Assembly: GCF_007994985.1 (NCBI RefSeq)
Contig: NZ_VOQF01000003.1
Location: forward strand, 186,001-250,000
Direction: 5' to 3'
Origin: Metabacillus litoralis
GTDB taxonomy: Bacteria > Bacillota > Bacilli > Bacillales > Bacillaceae
DNA: 64,000 nucleotides
Both the position numbers and the translations under genes were made by a program. The notes under the pieces were generated by a model, which was given only the letters and a program-made list of their open reading frames with translations, was not told the origin of the DNA and made no database searches. Shown in pieces: positions 46,495-56,271 of this stretch. Position 1 is the first letter of the stretch. Each line of letters starts with the position of its first letter.

Positions 46495-47094
46495 CTACTG
46501 TCCATTAGTTGCTATAAGATTTGTAAACTTAACAGCATCTTCAACAGTCATCTTTGTCAATATATCAGCAACTTGCTTATCATCTAATGAAGTTAGAATA
46601 AGCATTGCATCATCTTGAGATAGATTAGGAATAATCTCAGCTGCTTTTTTACTTGTCATATTATCGTATAACTTTCCAATATCTTTTGCTTTAGTTTCAG
46701 ATTCTGAGGATTTATTTATTTCTTCTAGTTGTTTTTCTAAAGAACTAATATCTTGATTAAGTTTTTGGATTTCTTTTTCTTTTAAAGTTACATCTTTCTC
46801 CAAGGCACTAATCATTGTTGTTTGTTCTTCAATTGTTTGATTTAATTTCTCATTTTCTTCTTCCTGTAAAGCTTTTTGCTCTAATGTGTCTGAGGTTTCT
46901 GTTTGTTCTTCTTTAAATAAATTTTCAATAACCGGTACTTTTTGTAACACAGCTTTTGATTTACCTATAACATCAAACCCTGCAACAGATAAAATGACAA
47001 CTACTAAAGTAATCGTGAAGAGAATAGGAATCAAAACAACAAAGAAAAACCACTGGATTTTCCCATAATCCTGTTTTTCATTTTCATTTACCAT
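46495..47094 (-). CDS. ylxF: YlxF, MotE-like flagellar operon membrane protein
   Basis: The 199-residue protein has one membrane helix (IQWFFFVVLIPILFTITLVVV), a long heptad-rich coiled coil (about 75-130, with EEQTTMISALEKDVTLKEKE) and a C-terminal MgtE-N-like domain (KLYDNMTSKKAAEIIPNLSQDDAMLILTSL). This is the YlxF/MotE layout. In other bacteria MotE proteins chaperone the stator; in Bacillus the role is not settled. It lies 12 bases after fliJ. Confidence 0.88.
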   Translation of the reverse strand: MVNENEKQDYGKIQWFFFVVLIPILFTITLVVVILSVAGFDVIGKSKAVLQKVPVIENLFKEEQTETSDTLEQKALQEEENEKLNQTIEEQTTMISALEKDVTLKEKEIQKLNQDISSLEKQLEEINKSSESETKAKDIGKLYDNMTSKKAAEIIPNLSQDDAMLILTSLDDKQVADILTKMTVEDAVKFTNLIATNGQ

Positions 47095-47106
47095 TTTTTA
47101 TATCAC

Positions 47107-47550
47107 CTAATTTCCACGATACATATATGATTGAATCGAAAGATCATCCATATGCTTGTTCTCTATATATTTCAAGTCAACTAAATAATCTTCTTGTTGT
47201 TTTTGTTTTAATTTCTCATACTTTTTTACTTCAATATTTTTTTGCATTAATTTAACTTGTTGTTCATTCATTCTACTTCTAGTTAGTGAAACTAGCTTTT
47301 GGTAGTGTGAAATAGTTTTTTCAATATTACTAACGAATTGCTGATAATGGCGAATTTCTTGAACGGAAATTCCTTTATCAAGCCTAGATAAAGTATTTTC
47401 TTCTAGTACTTCTTTTTGTTTTAAAGATTCATATAATTTATTTGCCATATTTTCAAAATCATTAACAGATTGATTATAGTCTGCTAGTGACTTTTCTTTT
47501 TCATTTTCTTTAATATCCATTACTTTTTGAAATCGGAATTGAAAAGTCAT
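47107..47550 (-). CDS. fliJ: Flagellar export chaperone/stalk FliJ
   Basis: The 147-residue protein is nearly all alpha-helical coiled coil, beginning FQFRFQKVMDIKENEKEKSLADY and ending near DLSIQSYMYRGN. It is the central stalk of the FliI ATPase ring. Its ATG shares one base with the fliI stop codon (TAATG), so stoichiometry is coupled. Confidence 0.93.
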   Translation of the reverse strand: MTFQFRFQKVMDIKENEKEKSLADYNQSVNDFENMANKLYESLKQKEVLEENTLSRLDKGISVQEIRHYQQFVSNIEKTISHYQKLVSLTRSRMNEQQVKLMQKNIEVKKYEKLKQKQQEDYLVDLKYIENKHMDDLSIQSYMYRGN

Positions 47551-48869
47551 TAAAACTCACCTTTTTCCATAAACTCTATTAGAGAATAGATGCTTTGATC
47601 AATTGTTACCTTATCTTCAACATTTTGCTTTAAAAACGAAATAATTTTAGGATAATACCTTATAGCTTCATCAATTTCTTTTGATGAGCCTCGTTTATAT
47701 GCACCTATATTAATTAAATCTTCTGAGTTTAAATAAGTAGAAAGAAGATCTCGTAATTTAGTTGCAGAAGCTTTATGACTTTCATCGACAATTTGATTCA
47801 TAACCCTGCTAATACTTTTTAATACATTAATTGCAGGAAATTGTCCCTTATTTGCTAATTGACGATCTAAAACAATATGACCATCTAAAATCCCTCTAAC
47901 TGTGTCTGAAATTGGTTCATTTAAATCATCACCATCAACTAGAACAGTATAAAATGCAGTGATTGTTCCTTTTTCATTTGTGCCAGTTCGTTCAAGTAAC
48001 TTCGGTAATATCGCAAAAACAGATGGTGTATAACCTTTAGTAGTAGGTGGTTCTCCTACAGCTAAGCCAATTTCACGTTGAGCCATCGCAACACGAGTAA
48101 CAGAATCCATCATAAACATGACATTTAAACCTTTATCCCTGAAATATTCAGCCACAGCCGTTGCTGTATAAGCAGCCTTTATCCTCATTAATGCAGGTTG
48201 ATCTGAAGTAGCAACAATTACAATTGAACGCTTCAACCCCTCAGGTCCTAAATCTCGTTCAATAAATTCTCTAACCTCTCGACCACGCTCTCCTACTAGT
48301 GCGATGACATTTAAATCAGCATTTGTATTACGAGCAATCATTCCCATTAAAGTACTTTTACCAACACCACTTCCTGCAAAAATACCAACACGTTGGCCTT
48401 TACCTACAGTCAGTAGGCTATCAATTACTCTAACTCCTACTTCAATCTTCTCATCAATAGGAGGACGTTTCATTGGATTTGGTGGAGATTGATCAGTCGG
48501 AACATTTGTTAACCCTTTTGGTAAACTAGATTCACTTAGTGGTTGACCAAAAGCATCTATGACCCGCCCTACTAAGCTTGTACCTACTTTTATTTTAAGA
48601 GGCTCATTTGTTGCCTCCACAATACTTCCAGGTGAAATATTTGTTACTTCTAAATAAGGCATTAATAAAACATTTTCATCTTTGAAGCCTACAACTTCAG
48701 CTGGTATTCTCGTTTTTTGATTAGATCCTGTGTAAATGTAGCATAAATCTCCAATTGAGCTTTCGGGTCCTCGTGATTCAATCATTAACCCAACAACTCT
48801 CTTAACTTTACCGAATCGTTTATAGGAATCTATTGTGTTAATTGTTGAAATAAGATCCATTGCTCTCAA
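47550..48869 (-). CDS. fliI: Flagellum-specific ATPase FliI
   Basis: The 439-residue F1-beta-like ATPase powers or regulates type III export. The Walker A motif GSGVGKST is at 166-173, with VGERGREVREFIERDLG, LMIESRGPESSIGD and PPTTKGYTPSVFAILPKLLERTG. The start is taken as TTG at 48869, 8 bases after AGAGGTG; an in-frame ATG at 48860 would be 17 bases from that site. The TTG start gives a length within one residue of B. subtilis FliI. It begins immediately after the fliH stop. Confidence 0.95.
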   Translation of the reverse strand: MRAMDLISTINTIDSYKRFGKVKRVVGLMIESRGPESSIGDLCYIYTGSNQKTRIPAEVVGFKDENVLLMPYLEVTNISPGSIVEATNEPLKIKVGTSLVGRVIDAFGQPLSESSLPKGLTNVPTDQSPPNPMKRPPIDEKIEVGVRVIDSLLTVGKGQRVGIFAGSGVGKSTLMGMIARNTNADLNVIALVGERGREVREFIERDLGPEGLKRSIVIVATSDQPALMRIKAAYTATAVAEYFRDKGLNVMFMMDSVTRVAMAQREIGLAVGEPPTTKGYTPSVFAILPKLLERTGTNEKGTITAFYTVLVDGDDLNEPISDTVRGILDGHIVLDRQLANKGQFPAINVLKSISRVMNQIVDESHKASATKLRDLLSTYLNSEDLINIGAYKRGSSKEIDEAIRYYPKIISFLKQNVEDKVTIDQSIYSLIEFMEKGEF

Positions 48870-49637
48870 TTAGTGATCACCTCTGTTTAAAAATTCTATT
48901 AGTTGTTTTTTAAGTTGATCTAATTGAGTATCAATGCTTATATCAATCCGTCCATAAGCAGATTCAATAAAACAATCAGTCTCATTTAATTCTGCATTAG
49001 CATAAATATTTATGTCTGTGCTATTTGTCACAAGTGCTTGAATTTCGTTCTTCCGACTTATAACAAACTCATAATAAGCAGGATGAATGTGTATTTTGAT
49101 ATTTTCATAATCCTTCACTTCAAGTAGTGCTTTTTTCACAATAGGTAAAAAGCTTTCTGGATCATTGACTAAAGTACTATTCAAGACTTTTTCAGCTACT
49201 TTAATTGCTAGACTTAATATCTCATTTTCTGACATCTGGATTTTTTCATCGTATTCAGATTTAGCTAAATCAACGATTCTTTGAGATTCAAAAATAATTG
49301 ATTCATATTGTTTTAATGATTCTTGTCTACCAAGCTCAATACCTTCTGCATATCCTTCTTGTCTTGTTAGCTCATATATTTGTTCACGTTCTACTTCCCA
49401 TGATGACTTCTCATGACTGATCTGTTCCATTATTCTAGTTTTTTCTTCTATTGCTTCCTTAAGAATTCGATTTGCTTCTTCATTTGCAGATTGAATAATT
49501 AACGACGTTTGAAGTGATACTTCCGGATCATGTACGTCTTTATATTTGTCACTTAGTATGTCTTGTAAGGTTTGAACTGATATTTGTCTTCCATCTTGAG
49601 TATTTCTAGTAAAATGTGACTTTATAAGCCTAGACAA
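48870..49637 (-). CDS. fliH: Flagellar export regulator FliH
   Basis: The protein negatively regulates the FliI ATPase and delivers it to the export gate. From a TTG at 49637 it is 255 residues. It has an N-terminal basic segment (SRLIKSHFTRN), a glutamate-rich helix with GYAEGIELGRQ GxxxG-type repeats (about 120-130) and a C-terminal domain with LAIKVAEKVLNSTL and FIESAYGRIDISIDTQL. GGAGGAG ends 9 bases before the TTG. An in-frame ATG at 49646 is only 2 bases from that site and less likely. The gene overlaps the end of fliG. Confidence 0.9.
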   Translation of the reverse strand: MSRLIKSHFTRNTQDGRQISVQTLQDILSDKYKDVHDPEVSLQTSLIIQSANEEANRILKEAIEEKTRIMEQISHEKSSWEVEREQIYELTRQEGYAEGIELGRQESLKQYESIIFESQRIVDLAKSEYDEKIQMSENEILSLAIKVAEKVLNSTLVNDPESFLPIVKKALLEVKDYENIKIHIHPAYYEFVISRKNEIQALVTNSTDINIYANAELNETDCFIESAYGRIDISIDTQLDQLKKQLIEFLNRGDH

Positions 49638-50646
49638 TAATATCATCTCCTCCACCACGGGCAATGACTATTTCACCTGCTTCTTCAAGTCGTCTAATCA
49701 CTCCAACAATTCTTGATTGAGCCTCTTCTACATCTCGGAGTCTTACAGGGCCCATATATTCCATTTCCTCTTTGAATGTGTCTACCATTCGTTTAGACAT
49801 ATTCTTGAATACAACATCTCGTACCTCTTCGCTAGCAACTTTAAGCGAAAGCATTAAATCATCGTTTTCTACATCTCTTATGACACGTTGAATTGCACGG
49901 TTATCAAGAGTCACAATATCTTCAAATACAAACATTCTCTTTTTAATCTCTTCTGCAAGCATTGGATCTTGGATTTCTAATGAATCAAGAATGGTTCTTT
50001 CAGTTGTTCTGTCTACACCATTTAATACTTCAACAACTGCTTCAATACCACCAGTTTGTGTATAATCCTGAGTCACAGTTGAAGATAATTTTCTTTCTAG
50101 TATTTGTTCTACTTCATTTATGATTTCTGGTGCTGTTCGATCCATAACAGCAATTCTTCTAGCAACATCCGCTTGTAATTCTTGTGGAAGTTCAGATAAA
50201 ATCTGTCCAGATTGTGCTGGCTCTAGGTAAGACAAAATGAGTGAGATTGTTTGTGGATGCTCATTTTGGATAAAATTCAAAATTTGGGATGGATCAGCTT
50301 TTCTAGCAAAATCGAAAGGTCTTACCTGTAATGATGATGTTAAACGGTGAATAATACTTGATGCTTTTTCTTCACCTAACGCTTTTTCTAGCACTTGCTT
50401 AGCGTATGAAATACCACCTTGTGAGATAAAGTCTTGAGCCATTGCAATATCATGAAATTCTTCAATTATCTCTTCTTTTTTATTCGCTTCAACTTTTCGA
50501 ACACCTGATATTTCTAAAGTTAGTTTTTCAATTTCTTCTTCTGATAAATGTTTATAAACTGATGCTGACACTTCAGGACCTAAAGAGATTAAGAGAATGG
50601 CAGCTTTTTGTTTCCCATTTAACGTGTTATTTTCTTTCCTAGCCAA
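49630..50646 (-). CDS. fliG: Flagellar motor switch protein FliG
   Basis: The 338-residue rotor protein transmits torque from the stator. It has the armadillo-like N and middle domains (KAAILLISLGPEVSASVYKHL; IQNEHPQTISLILSYL) with the EHPQ motif, and the C-terminal torque helix (DLMLSLKVASEEVRDVVFKNMSKR). The start codon is TTG at 50646 (TTGGCTAGG), preceded by AGGGGGTTAAGATA. It lies 12 bases after fliF, whose C-terminus it binds. Confidence 0.96.
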   Translation of the reverse strand: MARKENNTLNGKQKAAILLISLGPEVSASVYKHLSEEEIEKLTLEISGVRKVEANKKEEIIEEFHDIAMAQDFISQGGISYAKQVLEKALGEEKASSIIHRLTSSLQVRPFDFARKADPSQILNFIQNEHPQTISLILSYLEPAQSGQILSELPQELQADVARRIAVMDRTAPEIINEVEQILERKLSSTVTQDYTQTGGIEAVVEVLNGVDRTTERTILDSLEIQDPMLAEEIKKRMFVFEDIVTLDNRAIQRVIRDVENDDLMLSLKVASEEVRDVVFKNMSKRMVDTFKEEMEYMGPVRLRDVEEAQSRIVGVIRRLEEAGEIVIARGGGDDIIV

Positions 50647-50658
50647 TATCTTAACCCC

Positions 50659-52260
50659 CTAATCCTCTGAAATCCATGTACGTAGAAGTTTGGCGAAATC
50701 TTCCGGTTTTTCTTTTGCCATTTTCTCTAGTTGTTTCTTACGAACAGTTCCTTCAGTTTCAACTTCATTATTTATATCCTGTACATTAATTGGATCTTGA
50801 ATTTCAAATTCTTCATCTTCAAATTCTTCATTTTCTTGCTTTTTCTTTCTAACCAATAAAATTATTAGAATAATAATTGCCAATAATAGTACCCCTGCTA
50901 CAATCCAAATCCACATTGGAATTACTTGTCCAGCTTCAGCTTCAGCAAATTCTTGTTTTCCATCAAAGGCTTGAACAGATACTACTACCTTATTTGCAAC
51001 TTCTTCATCAGTTAAAGGTTCTTCATTAGCTTCCTTGTTGATAGAAGTTCGAATGACTGTAGAAAGTATTTGTTGAATATCTTCTTCTCTTTCAGGAGTA
51101 AAAGATAGTGGATCATCTGGATCTGGTGGTTCAACCATTACTTGAATTCCTAAATCACGAACTTTGTATGGACTTTCAACTATTTGTTTATTTATACGAT
51201 TGACTTCATTATTAATTCTTTCTTCAATACGTTCGTAATCACCATCACCAGTACCCTCTGCTGCTCCTTCATATCCTGGAATATCCTCTGCACCGGCACC
51301 GTTAACACCACCAGCAGCTGCAGCACCATTACCTGTATAAGCTTCTGTTATTCTTTCAACACTAACAGCAATACCTTCATCATTTCCTTCAACAACTGGA
51401 GAAACTAGGTTTTCTTCTCTCGTTTCTTGGGTAAAGTCTATATCAGTAGTTACCGCTACAACAACTTTATCCTGACCCATCATTGTGCCTAGAAGTTTTT
51501 GAACATTACGTTGAATATCCTGTTCAATTTGCGATTTAATTTCTTGCTGTGAGGCATAATTTGCACCTTGAGATGAGTTCGTTCCATTATTTAGGTCATA
51601 ATAATTAAAGTTTTGGTCCATTATGACGATATTATCTGTAGTAAGATTTGGTACACTTTTAGAAACTAAATGAAATAATGCATTCACTTTCTCTTGATCT
51701 AACTGAGCACCAGGTTTTAGGTTAAGAACAACTGATGCAGATGAACCTTCAACTTGATCGCCTACGAAAACTGATTCAGTTGGAAGATTGATCATTACAC
51801 TTGCATCATTTACTCCCTCAATACCTTTCATTAAGTTTGCTAACTCAGTTTGTGTGGCTTTTAGTTTAATAACATCAAACTCTTTATCTGTCATACCAAA
51901 ACCAGTGTCTTGACCAAAAAAGGAATAGTCAATAACTCCAGAATTTGGAACTCCTTCTGCAGCAAGTTCAACCATCAAGGTATCAACTTGTTCTCTAGGA
52001 ACCAAGATTGATGAACCATTATTTATAATTTCTGATTTAACTCCTTTAGCATCTAACGTTTCTTTTATCTGCCCTGTCTCTGCAGGTGAGAGATTTGAGT
52101 ATAGAGGGACCAAATTAGGCTTAGAGATAAAATAAGTTAGCGAACCAGCTATTACAAAAAATAAAATCGTACTAACTATTGCTAGTGTTTTTTGTCCTTT
52201 GGTTCTGCCTTGCCAAATAGTTAATAATTTATTTTTAGTGTTCGTTAATTTCTCGTTCAT
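50659..52260 (-). CDS. fliF: Flagellar MS-ring protein FliF
   Basis: The 533-residue protein forms the MS ring. It has an N-terminal membrane helix (LAIVSTILFFVIAGSLTYF), ring-building motifs (LVPLYSNLSPAETGQIKETL, LMKGIEGVNDASVMINLPTE), a Gly/Ala/Glu-rich loop near 320-345 and a second helix (MWIWIVAGVLLLAIIILIILL). The cytoplasmic tail ends AKLLRTWISED, the FliG-binding part. It follows fliE by 62 bases. Confidence 0.97.
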   Translation of the reverse strand: MNEKLTNTKNKLLTIWQGRTKGQKTLAIVSTILFFVIAGSLTYFISKPNLVPLYSNLSPAETGQIKETLDAKGVKSEIINNGSSILVPREQVDTLMVELAAEGVPNSGVIDYSFFGQDTGFGMTDKEFDVIKLKATQTELANLMKGIEGVNDASVMINLPTESVFVGDQVEGSSASVVLNLKPGAQLDQEKVNALFHLVSKSVPNLTTDNIVIMDQNFNYYDLNNGTNSSQGANYASQQEIKSQIEQDIQRNVQKLLGTMMGQDKVVVAVTTDIDFTQETREENLVSPVVEGNDEGIAVSVERITEAYTGNGAAAAGGVNGAGAEDIPGYEGAAEGTGDGDYERIEERINNEVNRINKQIVESPYKVRDLGIQVMVEPPDPDDPLSFTPEREEDIQQILSTVIRTSINKEANEEPLTDEEVANKVVVSVQAFDGKQEFAEAEAGQVIPMWIWIVAGVLLLAIIILIILLVRKKKQENEEFEDEEFEIQDPINVQDINNEVETEGTVRKKQLEKMAKEKPEDFAKLLRTWISED

Positions 52261-52322
52261 TCCATGAAATCCCCCGGTTACGATGACATGCGATATTTCT
52301 TACCAATAACATCAACTCGTTA

Positions 52323-52649
52323 TTAAACTTGCATTCTCATCATTTCTTGATAGGCTTCTATTACTTTGTTCCTTACTTCAACAGCCATTGTTAATGAAAC
52401 ACTTGATTTTTGAGCAGAAATCATTACATCATGCAATTCAACATTCTGACCACTAGCAAGAGCATTCGTCATTTTGTCAGAATTCGCTTGTGCTTGGTTA
52501 ACTTGATTAATTGATTCTTTCAAGAAGTCGCCAAAGCTTACTTTATTTGTAGCAGAATTTTTATCTAATCCGATTGCTGGTTTTTGTTGTAGTTGTGTTT
52601 GTTGTAGTTGTTGTGTTGCAATTTGAAATGGACTAACGCGATTTATCAT
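52323..52649 (-). CDS. fliE: Hook-basal body protein FliE
   Basis: The 108-residue protein joins the MS ring to the rod. The conserved C-terminal helices VSFGDFLKESINQVNQAQ and ELHDVMISAQKSSVSLTMAVEVRNKVIEAYQEMM (read in two parts) are present. The N-terminal 35 residues are Gln-rich (QQLQQTQLQQ). It lies 9 bases after flgC. Confidence 0.95.
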   Translation of the reverse strand: MINRVSPFQIATQQLQQTQLQQKPAIGLDKNSATNKVSFGDFLKESINQVNQAQANSDKMTNALASGQNVELHDVMISAQKSSVSLTMAVEVRNKVIEAYQEMMRMQV

Positions 52650-52658
52650 TTATCTCAC

Positions 52659-53108
52659 CTATTTCCCGATTTCTAAAGCTTTCATTAACATTCCCTTTGT
52701 TGCGTTCATAGTAGTTACATTGGCTTCATATGAGCGTGTGCTACTTATTAAATCAACCATTTCTTTTAATGGATCAACATTTGGCATAGCAACATATCCT
52801 TCATCATTCGCATCTGGATGCTCTGGGTCATAGATAAGTTCAAATGGTGTATCATCTTCTACTATTTCAGTAACTTTCACACCATCTGTTTTAGCTGAAG
52901 ATCCCATTGCTTTATTCAAAAAAGACGAAAAATTAGCACCATTAGGCTGAGTAACAACCATTTTTCTCCGATATGGTTGCCATTCACCATCAATAAATTG
53001 CCCTCTAGTTGTATCCATATTAGCCATATTTGAAGAAATAACATCCATTCTAACTCTTTGTGCTGTTAATGCAGAACCAGATGTATTAATTGCATGAAAA
53101 ATTGACAT
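52659..53108 (-). CDS. flgC: Flagellar proximal rod protein FlgC
   Basis: The 149-residue rod protein has the N-terminal rod/hook signature (INTSGSALTAQRVRMDVISSNMANMDT) and the C-terminal helix (PLKEMVDLISSTRSYEANVT). EWQPYRRKMVV is typical of FlgC. It lies 2 bases after flgB. Confidence 0.96.
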   Translation of the reverse strand: MSIFHAINTSGSALTAQRVRMDVISSNMANMDTTRGQFIDGEWQPYRRKMVVTQPNGANFSSFLNKAMGSSAKTDGVKVTEIVEDDTPFELIYDPEHPDANDEGYVAMPNVDPLKEMVDLISSTRSYEANVTTMNATKGMLMKALEIGK

Positions 53109-53110
53109 AA

Positions 53111-53500
53111 TTACCTTCCACCTTTAATTACTGTTTTTAACGAATTATATTTACTACTTAAACGATCAATCAACGCATTATATTGTATCTGGTTTTTTGC
53201 CATTTCAGTCATTTCTTGATCAATATCTACATTATTTCCATTGTGTTGATAGTTGGTATTATTTTTCGTTACAATTCGATGACCGCCAGATGCGGAACCA
53301 AAATCTATGTGTTTTTCATTTGTTTTAATTGCATTAAACTTACTCATTTCATTTGTAAGAACTTTATTAAAACGTACATCTTGAGCTTTATAATTTGGTG
53401 TATCTATATTAGCAATATTATTTGATATTACTTTCTGTTTCGCAGTCGAATATGATATTGCATTTTCTAAGTTTGTAATTGTGCCTGAAATAAGTTTCAT
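53111..53500 (-). CDS. flgB: Flagellar proximal rod protein FlgB
   Basis: The 129-residue rod protein is the first gene of the fla/che operon. It has LENAISYSTAKQKVISNNIAN followed by NIDTPNYKAQDVRFNKVL and the C-terminal NVDIDQEMTEMAKNQIQYNAL. The ATG at 53500 follows GAGGGGACACT. A leader of up to 235 bases may precede it. Confidence 0.95.
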   Translation of the reverse strand: MKLISGTITNLENAISYSTAKQKVISNNIANIDTPNYKAQDVRFNKVLTNEMSKFNAIKTNEKHIDFGSASGGHRIVTKNNTNYQHNGNNVDIDQEMTEMAKNQIQYNALIDRLSSKYNSLKTVIKGGR

Positions 53501-53743
53501 AGTGTCCCCTCACAAAATAATAAATACGATCGTATCGTATAGTATAGTGTCGAAATCTGTTACTTGATATTTCAATTGTATGAAATAATAGGCTTAAAGT
53601 CTATCAAGACTTTGTAAAAAAAAGTCGGATTTTCTATATATTTCTCATAAAGGACTATTGGACTATGTGCATTGTTAACTGAATTTTAATGTTAAAGTAG
53701 CATAATACTAAGGTTTTAACAGAAATAGAGGGGGTTTTTTCTT

Positions 53744-53773
53744 CTTATACAAACGTAACACATTTTTCGACAA
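53744..53773 (-). promoter_or_regulatory. Candidate sigma-A promoter of the fla/che operon
   Basis: On the minus strand TTGTCG (53768-53773) and TATAAG (53744-53749) are separated by 18 bases. Transcription would start about 235 bases before flgB. It is the best pair I find in the gap. Confidence 0.45.
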
Positions 53774-53995
53774 TTCCCTACATATAATTTTTTTCCAATT
53801 ACTATAACAGATAGCAAGATTTATTAGTCAGATTAGTGAAAATAAATAGAAACTCTACAAAAAGTTTCTTATTACGATTATTAACAATCCTAAGACCTAG
53901 GGAAAACAAACTCTCTATGAGCTAATAACATTTGATGATTATCCAAATGCTGCAGCACCTTTAAATCAAAAAAATTTAAGTTTATCTATAAAACA

Positions 53996-54030
53996 GAAAA
54001 AAGCACCTCTATTTTAATAATAGAAGTGCT
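53996..54030 (-). terminator. Intrinsic terminator after codY
   Basis: The arms 54002-54013 and 54019-54030 form a 12-bp stem with one G-U pair and a 5-base loop, followed on the minus strand by six T. It lies 8 bases after the codY stop and separates it from the fla/che operon. Confidence 0.88.
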
Positions 54031-54037
54031 TTTTTTA

Positions 54038-54817
54038 TTAATTTGCTTTCATTTTTTCTAATTCTAAAAGAAACTTATCATTTAAAACTTTAATATATGT
54101 CCCCTTCATTCCTAAAGAGCGGGACTCAATAACACCTGCACTTTCAAGCTTTCTTAGTGCATTTACAATAACTGATCGTGTAATTCCAACTCTGTCTGCA
54201 ATTTTACTTGCTACTAACAAGCCTTCATTACCATTTAACTCTTCAAATATATGCTCAATTGCCTCAAGCTCACTATATGATAGAGAACTTATCGCCATTT
54301 GAACAACAGCTTTACTACGAGCTTCTTCCTCAATTTCTTCTGCTTTTTCTCGTAGAATTTCCATTCCAACTACAGTTGCCCCATATTCAGCCAAAATTAA
54401 ATCTTCGTCTTCAAATTGTTCTTGGACTCTCGCTAAGATCAAAGTACCTAGACGTTCACCGCCTCCAATAATAGGAACAATAGTAGTCAAACCATTTTTG
54501 AACAATTCACGATTTTCAATTGGAAATGCCGTATATTCACTGTAAACATCAATATTTGATGAAGTTTCAGTTATATTAAATAGGTTATTTGTATACCCTT
54601 CTGGAAATTGACGATCCTCTAACATCTTTTTCATTCTTTCATTTTCAATTAACTGATTTACTGCAAACCCTAAAAGCTTTCCTCTTCTGCTTACAACGAA
54701 TATATTTGCCAAGATCACTTCACTTAATGTTTCGGACATTTCCTTGAAGTTCACTGGTTTTCCTGCTGCTTTTTGAAGCATTGCGTTTATTTTACGCGTT
54801 TTTTGTAATAGAGCCAT
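54038..54817 (-). CDS. codY: GTP- and branched-chain-amino-acid-sensing repressor CodY
   Basis: The 259-residue global regulator represses nutrient-limitation genes when isoleucine, leucine, valine and GTP are plentiful. It has a GAF ligand domain at the N-terminus ([33 protein letters not shown]) and a winged helix at the C-terminus ([30 protein letters not shown], read in two parts). The ATG at 54817 follows CAGGAGGAACCAATT; seven in-frame codons upstream are excluded. It closes the xerC-hslV-hslU-codY operon. In B. subtilis CodY also represses the adjacent fla/che operon. Confidence 0.98.
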   Translation of the reverse strand: MALLQKTRKINAMLQKAAGKPVNFKEMSETLSEVILANIFVVSRRGKLLGFAVNQLIENERMKKMLEDRQFPEGYTNNLFNITETSSNIDVYSEYTAFPIENRELFKNGLTTIVPIIGGGERLGTLILARVQEQFEDEDLILAEYGATVVGMEILREKAEEIEEEARSKAVVQMAISSLSYSELEAIEHIFEELNGNEGLLVASKIADRVGITRSVIVNALRKLESAGVIESRSLGMKGTYIKVLNDKFLLELEKMKAN

Positions 54818-54847
54818 AATTGGTTCCTCCTGTAACATATTAAGTTG

Positions 54848-56254
54848 TTATAATATGAATTGACTTAAGTCTTTATTTTTAGATATTTTCCCTAATTTCT
54901 CTTCAACATATTGCGGAGTAATGACAATCTTTTCTAAATTTATGTCTGGAGCTTCAAAAGAGAGATCCTCTAACAAGCGTTCAAGTATTGTATGTAATCT
55001 TCTCGCTCCAATATTGTCAGTATCTTGATTTACTTCAAATGCTACTTCTGCTAATCTACGTATAGCATCGTCAGAAAATTCTAATTGTATACCTTCTGTT
55101 TCAATTAGTGCCTGATATTGTTTTAACAATGCATTATCAGGTTCAACTAATATTTTCACAAAATCATCTATACTTAATTTCGTTAATTCTACACGTATTG
55201 GGAATCTTCCTTGTAGCTCTGGAATTAAATCAGAAGGCTTTGCAATATGAAAAGCTCCTGCTGCAATAAACAATACATGATCTGTTTTTACTGATCCATA
55301 TTTTGTGACCACTGTTGATCCTTCTACAATCGGAAGAATATCTCTTTGAACACCTTCTCTTGATACATCTGCAGAAGCTCCACCCTTTGATTTCCCCGCA
55401 ATTTTATCAATTTCATCAATGAAAATAATTCCTGACTGCTCTGCTCTAATAATAGCATCTTGAGTCACTTCATCCATGTCAATTAATTTACTAGCTTCTT
55501 CATTTATTAAAGCTTTTCTAGCCTCGCTCACTGTTAGCTTTCGTTTCTTCCTTTTTTTAGGCATTAAACTACCTAACGCATCTTGCATATTCATTCCCAT
55601 TTGCTCCATACCAGAGCCTTGGAGCATGTCGAACATCGATGCTTGTTGTTCATCTACCTCTATTGTTACATATTGATCTTCTAATTCACCTAATGCTAAT
55701 TGATGTGCAATACGACGACGTTTTTCATGGATAGTACTTTCTTCAGCAGTAGTCTCATCCTGATCTTGACTTTGATTAGCACCTGCTCCTCCAAATAACA
55801 TCTCTAATGGATTTTTAGCTGTACTTTGCTTTTTCTTCCCAGGAACAAGAATATCAACAAGTCTTTTATTAGCATTTTCTTCTGCAAGTCCTTTTACATC
55901 AGCAATCTTTTCTTCCTTTACAAGGCGAACCGAAGTTTCTACTAAGTCTCTAACCATTGACTCAACATCTCTACCAACATAACCAACTTCAGTAAATTTT
56001 GTCGCTTCGATTTTAATAAAAGGAGCACCAGATAGTTTAGCAATTCTTCTCGCTATTTCTGTTTTCCCAACACCCGTAGGTCCAATCATAAGAATATTTT
56101 TAGGAACAACTTCATCCCTAAGCTTATCACTTAGAAGACTTCTTCTATAACGGTTTCTAAGTGCTACCGCAACCGCTTTCTTAGCATCTTTTTGTCCTAC
56201 GATATATTGATCAAGTCTTTCAACAATTTGTTTTGGTGTTAGCTCTTTATTCAA
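54848..56254 (-). CDS. hslU: ATP-dependent protease ATPase subunit HslU (ClpY)
   Basis: The AAA+ unfoldase feeds substrates to HslV. From a TTG at 56254 it is 468 residues, within one of B. subtilis ClpY. It has [17 protein letters not shown], Walker A GPTGVGKT at 58-65, an intermediate domain with [21 protein letters not shown], Walker [14 protein letters not shown], and the C-terminal NKDLSQFIL that docks into HslV. The TTG lies 8 bases after AAAGGGAGG. Longer in-frame starts upstream overlap hslV and have no similarity. Confidence 0.96.
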   Translation of the reverse strand: MNKELTPKQIVERLDQYIVGQKDAKKAVAVALRNRYRRSLLSDKLRDEVVPKNILMIGPTGVGKTEIARRIAKLSGAPFIKIEATKFTEVGYVGRDVESMVRDLVETSVRLVKEEKIADVKGLAEENANKRLVDILVPGKKKQSTAKNPLEMLFGGAGANQSQDQDETTAEESTIHEKRRRIAHQLALGELEDQYVTIEVDEQQASMFDMLQGSGMEQMGMNMQDALGSLMPKKRKKRKLTVSEARKALINEEASKLIDMDEVTQDAIIRAEQSGIIFIDEIDKIAGKSKGGASADVSREGVQRDILPIVEGSTVVTKYGSVKTDHVLFIAAGAFHIAKPSDLIPELQGRFPIRVELTKLSIDDFVKILVEPDNALLKQYQALIETEGIQLEFSDDAIRRLAEVAFEVNQDTDNIGARRLHTILERLLEDLSFEAPDINLEKIVITPQYVEEKLGKISKNKDLSQFIL

Positions 56255-56271
56255 TCTATATGCCTCCCTTT

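Larger units (their letters stand above)
53501..54037. other. Intergenic region codY-flgB (537 bases), fla/che control region
   Basis: No gene is visible. The region contains the codY terminator (53996-54030), about 220 AT-rich bases without clear structure, a promoter candidate (53744-53773), and a long leader. Within the leader are a perfect 7-bp hairpin with a 4-base loop (53596-53613) and the 12-base palindrome ATACGATCGTAT (53524-53535) 23 bases before the flgB start. I found no SigD-type TAAA-N15-GCCGATAT promoter and no good match to the CodY box AATTTTCWGAAAATT. CodY, DegU and SwrA control this operon in B. subtilis (known), but sites are not recognisable here. Confidence 0.7.

Noticed and set aside
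53501-53760. SigD promoter or CodY box before flgB
   Set aside because: No TAAA-N15-GCCGATAT match exists, and the best CodY-box candidate near 53676 matches only about 9 of 15 positions.
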